The position numbers were made by a program, and so were the translations under genes. Shown here in pieces: positions 1 through 6,187 of a stretch of 7,905 bases of DNA (positions within the stretch are counted from its first letter, which is position 1; each line of letters begins with the position of its first letter). Under the pieces are notes generated by a model. That model did not search any database, was not told where the DNA came from, and was given only the letters and a program-made list of their open reading frames with translations. Location of the stretch: contig DAITPA010000069.1 of the NCBI GenBank assembly GCA_036833805.1, positions 1 through 7,905 of the forward strand. Direction: 5' to 3'. The stretch comes from PALSA-1196 sp036833805 (lineage in GTDB: Bacteria; Pseudomonadota; Gammaproteobacteria; Steroidobacterales; Steroidobacteraceae).

Positions 1-507
1 CGGTGGCGGCGGGGAGTAGACTACTCTACGGGGCGGCGGCGGCGGCGGCGCGGCCCGCACAATGCAACCCGACAGCAAGGTTGCTACTGACACGACCAAC
101 ACGACTCCCATAAGGGGTCGAGCCGCAAATTGCCATTCTTTCGATGATGTATGCATATTTCCCGCCGTGCTGGTATTTGTGACGCAGATTACGCTGCGGT
201 CCGCTGCGATAAAGCATAGAACGTCACAGTTCGCAAAGGGCCTACAAGCGTAAGTAAATATCTCTTGCGCAGACTTAGGGCGCACCGCCAAGCGCCCATG
301 CAGAGGTGGAAACCGAGTACCTCAATCGTACCCGCGCTTGATGGCAGCGCTGTGCACGGCCGACGCCGAAGCTAGTTTGTGCGCCCTGCTTTGATATCCC
401 AAACCAAGGTCAAGAGCAAGCGCGCGTTTATTCTCAGGCCCGGAGCGAACTCTCGGCGCGCATAATGATCTTCTTTAGATAGACCGCACGGGACCTGACC
501 ACCCAGC
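1..507. other. 507-base leader region without a supportable gene
   Basis: I see no convincing gene here. The short open frames lack a ribosome-binding site, and their translations look compositional: one on the minus strand ends in a run of alanines that is just the GGC repeat read backwards. No tRNA-like fold or rho-independent terminator stands out. Short inverted repeats are present: GAGTAG/CTACTC at 14-26, GCAACC/GGTTGC at 64-84, and GGGCGC/GCGCCC at 278-297 with an 8-base loop. A CATAAT hexamer at 461-466 resembles a -10 box upstream of the kinase, but no -35 element sits at the right distance. The frame GTG GCG GCG... from position 3 stays open to 113, so the tail of a gene from outside the window cannot be excluded, though nothing in its translation is recognisable. 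Confidence 0.6.
31..53. repeat. GGC trinucleotide run
   Basis: Positions 32-50 are six tandem copies of GGC plus one base, and the GC-only stretch continues to about 56. Read on either strand it would encode poly-Ala, poly-Gly or poly-Arg/Pro depending on frame. It lies directly after the palindrome GAGTAG-A-CTACTC (14-26). A similar GGC-rich stretch also begins at position 2. It could be a slippage-prone microsatellite in non-coding DNA or the low-complexity end of an upstream gene; the window edge prevents a decision. Confidence 0.6.
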
Positions 508-2355
508 ATGCTCCCCCGTCGCATGACGGCTGCCGTGCCGTCGCTGCCGCTGCCGCCGCTTCAGGGCTACCTGTTCGCCCTGATAGTCGTGCTTGTCGCG
601 TGGCTACTGTCCTTCGTCAGTAACGTCTTCATAGGGCCGCCTATCTCGGCACTGCCGTTGGTCATGGCGATTGTGCTCGCCGCCGGCGCCGGCGGGCTCA
701 ATTCGGGGCTCCTCTCGACCGTCGTCGGACTCGCGATCGTTTATCTGAACATCCGCTCACATGATGGCGCGGGCTTGCTCAATTCTCGTGGCGTTCTCAC
801 GCTGGTGTTTTTCTCGCTGCTCGGCGTGATGATCAGCGTGCTGTGCGAGATGCTGTATCGGTACCGGCGCGAAGCGCTGCGGCAGGCGCGTTTTTGCGAG
901 GAAGCGCACGACGCTATTTTCGCCTGGCAGCTCGAAGGTCCGGTGCTGTACTGGAACCGCGGTGCCGATGAGCTCTACGGGTTCGATCGAGCCGCCGCAT
1001 TCAGCGCCACGACCCATCCGCTTCTCGGTGGCGAAAACCGCGCCGTGTTCGAGGACGTTAAGGCGACCTTGCTGCGCACCGGGCAATGGTCCGGTGAGCT
1101 CAGGCACCGCACATCCGACGGGCGCGAGGTGCGCGTGGAAAGCCGCATGCGGCTTATCCGGGATGGGGCTGAACTTACGGTTGTGGAAGCGGACCGCGAC
1201 ATCACCGAACGCATGCACACTCTGACGGCGCTGCGCGAAGCGGATCGGCGCAAGGATGAGTTCCTCGCGACCCTTGCTCACGAGATCAGAAACCCGCTCG
1301 CGCCGATTCGCAGCGAACTTGAAATCATGCGCGTGGCGCGCGGCAACCCCGAGATCATCGAGCATTCGCGCGCCGTCATGGAGCGCCAGCTCGCGCACCT
1401 CGTGCACTTGGTCGACGACCTCATGGACGTGAGTCGCATCACGCGCGGCAAGCTCGAATTGCGGCGCGAGAAACTCGCTCTCGACGCGGCGCTGCAGGCG
1501 GCTTTGGAGACCAGCCGTCCGCTTATCGAAGCGGCGCACCACAACCTCGTGCTCAATCTGCCACAGGAGCCGCTTTACCTGCTCGGGGATCTGATACGTC
1601 TCGCACAGATCTTCTCGAACCTTTTGAACAATGCGGCCAAATACACGCCGGCAGGCGGGCGCATCACATTGACCGCAACCCGGATAAATGCCGAGGCGGT
1701 TATCGAAGTGCGCGACTCAGGCGTTGGCATTGCCGCCGAAGCTCTGCCTGACATCTTCGAGATGTTTGCCCAAGCCAACCGCGCGCGCGGGCTTGCTCAC
1801 GGAGGCCTTGGGATCGGGCTTGCATTGGTGCATGGCCTTACGGAAATGCACGGCGGGACGGTTCACGCGGAAAGCGGCGGCGTGGGGCTCGGCAGCGCCT
1901 TCACCGTGCGCCTGCCGGCACTGCAAGTGGAGCAGCACCAAATCGCAGACGCGCAGCCGGCGGTTCTGCGTCCCGCCGTCGTGCGGTTACGGGTGCTCGT
2001 TGCGGATGATAATCGCGACGCAGCCGAGTCGCTTGCGATGCTTCTCACCATGTTGGGGCACGAAGTGCGCGCGGCTCATGACGGTGTGCAGGCGGTCGAC
2101 CAGGCTGAGCAATTTCGTCCCGACTTGATCCTGATGGATGTGGGCATGCCGAAGCTCGACGGATTGCAGGCCGCAACGCAGATTCGATCGTTCGCGTGGG
2201 GTGCCGCTCCCGTGATCGTTGCGCTCACAGGCTGGGGTCAGGAAGCCGATCGTAAGCGCTCAAAGGCGGCCGGCTGCGATGAGCATCTCGTCAAGCCTTT
2301 GGACATCGAGCGGCTCACCGCGCTGCTTGCGCAACTTGCACAAAGGCGCGCGTAA
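508..2355 (+). CDS. Membrane hybrid histidine kinase (4TM-PAS-HisKA-HATPase-REC)
   Basis: A 615-residue hybrid sensor kinase. The N terminus (about 20-115) has four hydrophobic segments, near 20-39, 47-61, 64-80 and 96-114, resembling the DUF4118-type membrane region of sensor kinases. A PAS-like domain follows (about 125-235, with YWNRGADELYGF and ending DRDITER). The HisKA domain carries the phospho-accepting His258 in LAHEIRNPLAP. The HATPase domain shows the N box (Asn371, Asn375), the G1 box DSGVGI (Asp403) and the G2 box GGLGIGLAL (432-440). A C-terminal receiver domain (about 495-612) has acidic Asp500/Asp501, phospho-acceptor Asp544, Thr574 and Lys596. All catalytic residues are present, so it should be an active phosphorelay protein, autophosphorylating on His and passing phosphate to its own receiver. 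No output domain or separate response regulator is nearby, so the target is unknown. The start is uncertain: ATG 508 has only a distant GGGA (490-493), and ATG 523 has no better site. Confidence 0.93.
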   Translation: MLPRRMTAAVPSLPLPPLQGYLFALIVVLVAWLLSFVSNVFIGPPISALPLVMAIVLAAGAGGLNSGLLSTVVGLAIVYLNIRSHDGAGLLNSRGVLTLVFFSLLGVMISVLCEMLYRYRREALRQARFCEEAHDAIFAWQLEGPVLYWNRGADELYGFDRAAAFSATTHPLLGGENRAVFEDVKATLLRTGQWSGELRHRTSDGREVRVESRMRLIRDGAELTVVEADRDITERMHTLTALREADRRKDEFLATLAHEIRNPLAPIRSELEIMRVARGNPEIIEHSRAVMERQLAHLVHLVDDLMDVSRITRGKLELRREKLALDAALQAALETSRPLIEAAHHNLVLNLPQEPLYLLGDLIRLAQIFSNLLNNAAKYTPAGGRITLTATRINAEAVIEVRDSGVGIAAEALPDIFEMFAQANRARGLAHGGLGIGLALVHGLTEMHGGTVHAESGGVGLGSAFTVRLPALQVEQHQIADAQPAVLRPAVVRLRVLVADDNRDAAESLAMLLTMLGHEVRAAHDGVQAVDQAEQFRPDLILMDVGMPKLDGLQAATQIRSFAWGAAPVIVALTGWGQEADRKRSKAAGCDEHLVKPLDIERLTALLAQLAQRRA

Positions 2356-2363
2356 GCCCCGCG

Positions 2364-2609
2364 TTACTCGCCGCCACCGCGCGCACCTTGCATTACCGGG
2401 TACACGTTCAGGCGATCATCCCACGAGGGATGATCGCGACTGAAGAACTCGAGACGCGCCTGCGGGTCCTTGGCGAACGCGATGGATGCGAGCGGGTTCA
2501 TTGTGCCGGCGCCGTTCGCCGCGCCTGCGACACCACTGAGCGCAATGACACCTGCGACGATGAGAACTCTTTGTAAAGTCATGGTATCTATCGCATGACG
2601 AACGAACAC
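2364..2609 (-). CDS. Small putative exported protein, unknown function
   Basis: An 81-residue protein of unknown function. The N terminus has a short basic stretch, then a hydrophobic core (about 14-26, VLIVAGVIALSGV) followed by small residues (AGAANGAG) typical of a signal peptidase I site, so export is likely. The predicted mature part is only about 45-50 residues; it contains FAKDPQARLEFF and RDHPSWDDRLNVYP and ends in a Gly-rich tail. There are no cysteines. Third codon positions are mostly G or C, as in the neighbours, which supports real coding. The GTG start at 2609 has AGGA (2617-2620) seven bases upstream; the ATG at 2582 gives a tidier signal peptide but lacks a ribosome-binding site. 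The gene ends eight bases from the kinase stop, tail to tail, and diverges from the DUF885 gene. I do not recognise a family. A chance frame remains possible. Confidence 0.62.
   Translation of the reverse strand: MFVRHAIDTMTLQRVLIVAGVIALSGVAGAANGAGTMNPLASIAFAKDPQARLEFFSRDHPSWDDRLNVYPVMQGARGGGE
2412..2437. repeat. Perfect 11-bp inverted repeat with 4-base loop
   Basis: GCGATCATCCC (2412-2422) is followed by ACGA and then its exact reverse complement GGGATGATCGC (2427-2437). The hairpin lies inside the small minus-strand gene, where it encodes RDHPSWDDR, and 57 bases past the kinase stop. No T-run follows on either strand, so it is not a standard rho-independent terminator. It could still act as a kinase mRNA 3' end, a protein-binding site or a structural element in the small gene's mRNA. 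Confidence 0.8.
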
Positions 2610-2616
2610 GATCTTA

Positions 2617-2620
2617 TCCT
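2617..2620 (-). promoter_or_regulatory. Ribosome-binding site of the small exported protein
   Basis: Read on the minus strand this is AGGA, seven bases from the GTG at 2609. It is the reason for preferring GTG 2609 over the internal ATG at 2582, which has no purine-rich site upstream. It partly overlaps the 2619-2645 inverted repeat. Confidence 0.5.
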
Positions 2621-2645
2621 ACGGCGCGCCAGCGGGTCGCCGTAG
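2619..2645. promoter_or_regulatory. Inverted repeat in the divergent intergenic region, possible operator
   Basis: CTACGGCG (2619-2626) and its exact reverse complement CGCCGTAG (2638-2645) flank an 11-base spacer. Arm centres are 19 bases apart, close to two helical turns, which suits a dimeric regulator binding one DNA face. It lies between the starts of the small exported protein (minus) and the DUF885 gene (plus), so one bound protein could control both. In the minus-strand mRNA the inner edge of one arm overlaps the ribosome-binding site, so a translational role is an alternative. No clear sigma-70 promoter was found on either side. The repeat is seen directly; the function is inferred. 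Confidence 0.45.
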
Positions 2646-2663
2646 CCAATATCAATCGATCTT

Positions 2664-2668
2664 GGTGA
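2664..2668 (+). promoter_or_regulatory. Ribosome-binding site of the DUF885 gene
   Basis: GGTGA five bases before ATG 2674. It favours that ATG over the in-frame TTG 2662 and GTG 2665, both of which overlap or precede this site and have no purine-rich sequence of their own. Confidence 0.6.
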
Positions 2669-2673
2669 AAAAC

Positions 2674-4521
2674 ATGAAACCAATATGGAAGGTCGCCAAA
2701 TGGACAGGTTTTCTGTTGCTTGTGGTAGTGGCTTACGTCGGATATCGGATCGTTTGCGGACATCCCTTTACGATCAATCAACTCGCGAACCGGCAAGCGC
2801 TTTATTTAATGATGGACAACCCCGAGCTCTTCACGTCAATCGGCGTCGCCGATGGAACCGTCTTTGATTATCACTCAGGCCGCTTGGTCGCGGTCGGCAA
2901 CGCCAAGCGCGATCACGACTATGCCGAAGAAAAAAACGACCTCGACGAGGTGCGCCGGTTCGACCGGGCAAGCCTCAAATGCCAGGACCGGATCACGTAT
3001 GACGTGCTGATCGATTTTTACAGCGCGCCGCTTATGCTGCAGAAGTTCAGCTGGCTCTCATCCGAAGGATTGTATCCCGTGAGCCCGCTGTTCGGCACCG
3101 AGGTGCAGCTTTTGAATTTCATGCAGACATCGCATGTGGTGAAGAATGACAAAACCGCACGCAATTATGTGGCGCGGCTTATCGCCATGGGCGCAAAGCT
3201 TGATGACGTGACTGTGGATATGCAGCATCAGGCGACGCTCGGCATCGTGCTGCCGCCCGCCCTGCTCGAAAATACGATTAGCGTCATCGACGATACCGTG
3301 AAAGCGTCGCCTGCCGAGAATGGCCTTGTGACGACTTTTGATACGCGCATGAATACCGTGACGAGCCTGGCGGCGAAACGCAAAGGCCAACTACACGGTG
3401 AGGCCGTCGCGGCCGTGAAGGACCGGGTCTATCCGGCGTTCGTTCGCATGCGAAGCGCGTTGATTGCGCTGCGCCCCGCCGCCGCAACGCAGAGTGCGGG
3501 CGTTGCTCGTTTGCCCGACGGCGCGGCGTTTTATGCGGTGATGCTGCAGCAGATGACGACGACGAATTACAGCGCCGAGCAGTTGCATGCGCTGGGTCGC
3601 TTCGAAGTCGCACGCATCACGAAGGAGATGCAGACGATTCTGGATGCACAAGGCATCAGGGCGGGCACGATCGCTGCGCGCGTGCAGGAGCTGCAGAAGG
3701 AGCCGCGCTATCACATGCCCAACACGGCAGAGGGGCGCGCGCAGATTCTGGCGCGTTACCAGCAGATATTGACCGCGGTGAATGCGCGAATGCCCGAGTA
3801 CTTCCGGCTGGCCCCGCAATACATGCCTGAGGTTCGCCGCATGCCCGAGTCGCTCGAGAAGGGCGCTGCCGGCGCGCAGTACCAGATGGCGGCAATGGAT
3901 GGCTCCCGCCCCGGCGTCTTCGTCGTCAACGAACGCGATCTGAACGAGACGCCGACCTGGGGCATGAAGACGCTCGCGTATCACGAGGGCATTCCCGGAC
4001 ATCATTTCCAGATTTCGATCGCGCAACAACTCAAGGGCCTGCCGTATCTGCGTCAGCTGCCGCTCTACACCGCCTACGCGGAAGGCTGGGCCCTATATGC
4101 GGAGCGTTTCGCCGCCGAGATCGGCATGTACAAGGATGATCCCTTGGGCGACCTCGGCCGCCTGCAGTCGGAGATCTTTCGCGCCGTGCGCCTGGTCGTC
4201 GATACCGGCATCCACGCCAAGGGCTGGAGTTGCGAGCAGCCGATCGAGTACATGACGGAAAACACCGGTATGTCGGCCACCGAAGTGACGACGGAAATTG
4301 AGCGCTACATGGCGCTGCCGGGCCAAGCCAGCGCCTATAAGGTGGGGGAGCTTAAGATTCTGGAGCTGCGTGATAGAGCGCAGGCCGCGTTCGGCGACAA
4401 ATTCTCGTTGAAGGAGTTTCATGCCGTGATTCTGGAGAACGGCGCACTGCCGCTCACGGTGCTCGAGAAGCTGGTCGACGAATGGATTGCGCGTGATGCG
4501 CATCAGAAAGGCAGCCCCTAA
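2674..4521 (+). CDS. DUF885 family membrane-anchored metallopeptidase-like protein
   Basis: A 615-residue member of the DUF885 family (PF05960), which resembles zinc metallopeptidases. Residues about 9-27 form one hydrophobic segment after a basic start (MKPIWKVAKW), a likely signal anchor that places the catalytic part in the periplasm; the Cys after it (RIVCG) does not fit a lipobox. The family hallmarks are in the C-terminal third: HEGIPGHH (437-444), with histidines and a glutamate suited to metal binding and catalysis, AEGWALYAE (469-477), DTGIHAKGW (about 510-518) and PGQASAYKVGE (about 549-559). Length is normal for the family and the frame is intact. Substrates of these proteins are largely unknown; peptide hydrolysis is inferred from the motif. 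The start at ATG 2674 is supported by GGTGA five bases upstream. It diverges from the small exported protein and is followed by the GST gene after 126 bases. Confidence 0.9.
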   Translation: MKPIWKVAKWTGFLLLVVVAYVGYRIVCGHPFTINQLANRQALYLMMDNPELFTSIGVADGTVFDYHSGRLVAVGNAKRDHDYAEEKNDLDEVRRFDRASLKCQDRITYDVLIDFYSAPLMLQKFSWLSSEGLYPVSPLFGTEVQLLNFMQTSHVVKNDKTARNYVARLIAMGAKLDDVTVDMQHQATLGIVLPPALLENTISVIDDTVKASPAENGLVTTFDTRMNTVTSLAAKRKGQLHGEAVAAVKDRVYPAFVRMRSALIALRPAAATQSAGVARLPDGAAFYAVMLQQMTTTNYSAEQLHALGRFEVARITKEMQTILDAQGIRAGTIAARVQELQKEPRYHMPNTAEGRAQILARYQQILTAVNARMPEYFRLAPQYMPEVRRMPESLEKGAAGAQYQMAAMDGSRPGVFVVNERDLNETPTWGMKTLAYHEGIPGHHFQISIAQQLKGLPYLRQLPLYTAYAEGWALYAERFAAEIGMYKDDPLGDLGRLQSEIFRAVRLVVDTGIHAKGWSCEQPIEYMTENTGMSATEVTTEIERYMALPGQASAYKVGELKILELRDRAQAAFGDKFSLKEFHAVILENGALPLTVLEKLVDEWIARDAHQKGSP

Positions 4522-4647
4522 GATGTCCGTGACGCTGCCGCAGGCGTCGCGCCGTTTGTGCGGCATAAGAGCGCGGACCGGGCGATGCTGGCCCAGCAAC
4601 AGCTGCGTCTATGCAAGTTCGAGGCCAACGGTTATGGAGCCGCAATC
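4522..4647 (+). other. Gap between the DUF885 and GST genes
   Basis: These 126 bases hold only weak structure: GACGC/GCGTC (4531-4548, 8-base loop) followed by a short TTT, and a GCTGG-C-CCAGC palindrome at about 4587-4597. Neither is a convincing terminator. An in-frame GTG at 4558 would extend the GST by 30 residues that do not look like part of the GST fold, so I treat the stretch as non-coding. I found no clear promoter. Confidence 0.4.
4636..4639 (+). promoter_or_regulatory. Ribosome-binding site of the GST gene
   Basis: GGAG eight bases before ATG 4648. It sets the start at 4648, giving MMLIGMFDSPF, and argues against the upstream GTG at 4558. Confidence 0.7.
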
Positions 4648-5280
4648 ATGATGCTGATCGGCATGTTTGATTCACCATTCGTGCGCCGCGTCGCCGTTAG
4701 CATGAAAGTTCTGGGCTTGCCTTTTGAGCATGCCAACTGGTCGGTGGGCAAGGACTTCGAGCGGATTCGTAAGTACAACCCGCTCGGCCGTGTGCCCACC
4801 TTGATCACCGATGACGGTGATCCGTTGATCGAATCGGCAGCCATTCTCGATTATCTGGACGAACTCGTCGGGCCCAAACGCGCTTTGCTGCCACGGTCTG
4901 GGGTAGCGCGCCGCAGTGCGCTGCGTTTGATGTCAATTGCAACCGGAGCGGCGGAAAAAGGTGTCCTGCAGATCTACGAGGGAGTCTTCAGGCCTCCCGA
5001 AAAACGCCATGAACCCTGGCTGCGGCGCTGCCATACGCAAATGCATGCGGCATTGGCGGAGCTCGAGCAGGTAAGCGCAGCGCGGGCAGACGAGCAGTGG
5101 CTCGTTGACGACACCATGACGCAGGCCGATATTACCGTCGTATGCGTAGTCGATTTCTTGAGCGACGCGTTTGAATTTGAAGCGGCGCTGTATCCGTCGC
5201 TTGCGAAGCTAGCGGCGCGTTGCGCAGAGCGGCCCGAATTCTCTGCGACGCGCACCCGCTTCCATACACCGAAAACATAG
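4648..5280 (+). CDS. Glutathione S-transferase family protein
   Basis: A 210-residue cytosolic glutathione S-transferase-like protein. The N-terminal thioredoxin-like domain (about 1-78) starts LIGMFDSPFVRRVAV, where Ser9 occupies the usual catalytic Ser/Cys position. It has the cis-proline motif GRVPTL (Pro50) and the glutathione gamma-glutamyl-binding pair Glu62-Ser63 in IESAAILDYLDE. The helical C-terminal domain (about 85-205) contains the N-capping-box region MTQADITVVC (Thr158, Asp161). Length is typical. It would conjugate or reduce electrophiles with glutathione; the substrate cannot be read from sequence. The start is fixed by GGAG at 4636-4639 and by the fold beginning right at MMLIG. 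The MOSC gene follows on the same strand after 94 bases, so co-expression is possible. Confidence in the family is high; in the substrate, none. Confidence 0.92.
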   Translation: MMLIGMFDSPFVRRVAVSMKVLGLPFEHANWSVGKDFERIRKYNPLGRVPTLITDDGDPLIESAAILDYLDELVGPKRALLPRSGVARRSALRLMSIATGAAEKGVLQIYEGVFRPPEKRHEPWLRRCHTQMHAALAELEQVSAARADEQWLVDDTMTQADITVVCVVDFLSDAFEFEAALYPSLAKLAARCAERPEFSATRTRFHTPKT

Positions 5281-5302
5281 AGCACACACGCGCCAGATTC
5301 AG

Positions 5303-5335
5303 CGCCGGAGGGGTTCGTTCGGCGTCGCTCTTTGT
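5303..5335 (+). terminator. Possible weak terminator after the GST gene
   Basis: CGCCGGA (5303-5309) can pair with TTCGGCG (5318-5324) through seven pairs, one of them G-U, around an 8-base loop. It is followed by the pyrimidine-rich CGCTCTTTG. The T-run is short and interrupted, so termination would be partial at best. It sits between the GST stop and the MOSC ribosome-binding site and may reduce read-through. Confidence 0.3.
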
Positions 5336-5362
5336 ATGGCAGACTCGGTAGGGGCGCAGCAC

Positions 5363-5367
5363 AGGAG
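5363..5367 (+). promoter_or_regulatory. Ribosome-binding site of the MOSC gene
   Basis: AGGAG seven bases before the GTG at 5375, an almost ideal site. The in-frame ATG at 5336 has nothing comparable upstream, so the shorter GTG-started form is preferred. Confidence 0.75.
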
Positions 5368-5374
5368 TCGTTGC

Positions 5375-6187
5375 GTGGCGATCGTGCAAGATCTATTCGT
5401 CTATCCATTTAAGTCGGCACGCGGCATCGCGCGCCCGACGGTGCGACTCACCGCGACGGGTTTTGAATGGGATCGCCAATGGATGGCGGTCGATGCGCTC
5501 GGCACGTTCATATCGCAGCGCACGCACCCGAAACTTGCGCAAGTCGAGCCCTCGATCGCGGGCGATTCACTCACTCTCACGGCGCCCAGCTTAGAGCCGC
5601 TGCGGCTGCCGCTGGCGCCAATAGGCGCAGCGGTCGCCGTGAAGGTCTGGAGTGATTGCTGCGCGGGGCTTGATCAAGGGGATGAAGCGGCGCAGTGGAT
5701 CAGCATGGCGGTCGGAGATGTCCTGCGGCTCGTGCGAAAGGCGCCGCTACCCGATCGACTGGCGGATCCCAAGTTTGCAGGAGCACAGCCGGTGCCCGTG
5801 TCGTTTACCGATGGGTATCCTGTTCTCGTGTGCAACCAGGCGTCGCTTCTCGATTTGAATGCGCGGATGCCGCAGCCGATCCCGATGGAGCGCTTCCGGC
5901 CGAACATCGTTCTCGCGGGCCTATCGGCCTTCGAGGAAGATCGGATCGGCACGCTGCGCATTGGCGCAATTACGCTGCATCTCGTCAAGCCCTGCACGCG
6001 CTGCATTATCACATCAACCGATCAGCGTACCGGTGAGAGGTCGACGAACCCGTTGCCGGTGTTACGCAGCTTTCGTTTCAACCGGGAACTCCTGGGCGTG
6101 GCCTTTGGCGAGAATGCGGTGGCCCGCAGCGGCGTGGGATTGAGCATCGAGCGCGGAGCCGAATGCGTCATTCTTGCAGCGGAGTAG
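5375..6187 (+). CDS. MOSC domain protein, mARC/YcbX-like
   Basis: A 270-residue protein with an N-terminal beta-barrel (MOSC_N, about 1-110, beginning IVQDLFVYPFKSARG) and a C-terminal MOSC domain (about 115-268). The MOSC signature KPCTRCIITSTDQRTG is present; Cys207 is the conserved residue expected to ligate the molybdenum of the molybdenum cofactor, and Cys210 is the second cysteine of the motif. YcbX and mARC homologues reduce N-hydroxylated bases and similar compounds. The C-terminal 2Fe-2S ferredoxin domain of E. coli YcbX is absent, so electrons would have to come from a separate partner, as with mARC. The GTG start is chosen for AGGAG seven bases upstream and because the family fold begins there; ATG 5336 would add 13 unlikely residues. 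Its 3' end overlaps the ligase gene by 20 bases, tail to tail. Detoxification is inferred. Confidence 0.9.
   Translation: MAIVQDLFVYPFKSARGIARPTVRLTATGFEWDRQWMAVDALGTFISQRTHPKLAQVEPSIAGDSLTLTAPSLEPLRLPLAPIGAAVAVKVWSDCCAGLDQGDEAAQWISMAVGDVLRLVRKAPLPDRLADPKFAGAQPVPVSFTDGYPVLVCNQASLLDLNARMPQPIPMERFRPNIVLAGLSAFEEDRIGTLRIGAITLHLVKPCTRCIITSTDQRTGERSTNPLPVLRSFRFNRELLGVAFGENAVARSGVGLSIERGAECVILAAE

Noticed and set aside
26..217. 63-residue minus-strand open frame ending in poly-alanine
   Set aside because: The alanine run is the GGC repeat read in reverse; there is no ribosome-binding site and no protein-like pattern.
62..253. 63-residue plus-strand open frame
   Set aside because: No ribosome-binding site, no recognisable motif and codon use unlike the neighbouring genes; it is best explained as chance.
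342..355. Sigma-54-like TGGCA...GTGCA upstream of the kinase
   Set aside because: The GG and GC pairs are one base closer than the strict -24/-12 spacing allows.
461..466. CATAAT as a kinase -10 box
   Set aside because: Five of six bases match, but no -35-like hexamer lies 16-18 bases upstream, so I did not call a promoter.
757..1542. 261-residue minus-strand open frame within the kinase gene
   Set aside because: It is antisense to well-defined PAS and HisKA coding sequence, and its length reflects the scarcity of stop codons in GC-rich DNA.
2364..2437. Rho-independent terminator shared by the kinase and the small gene
   Set aside because: The hairpin is strong, but no T-run follows on either strand and it lies inside the small gene's coding sequence.
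3391..4029. 212-residue minus-strand open frame within the DUF885 gene
   Set aside because: It is a shadow of a gene with clear family motifs; its Arg/His/Ala-rich composition is typical of antisense frames in GC-rich DNA.
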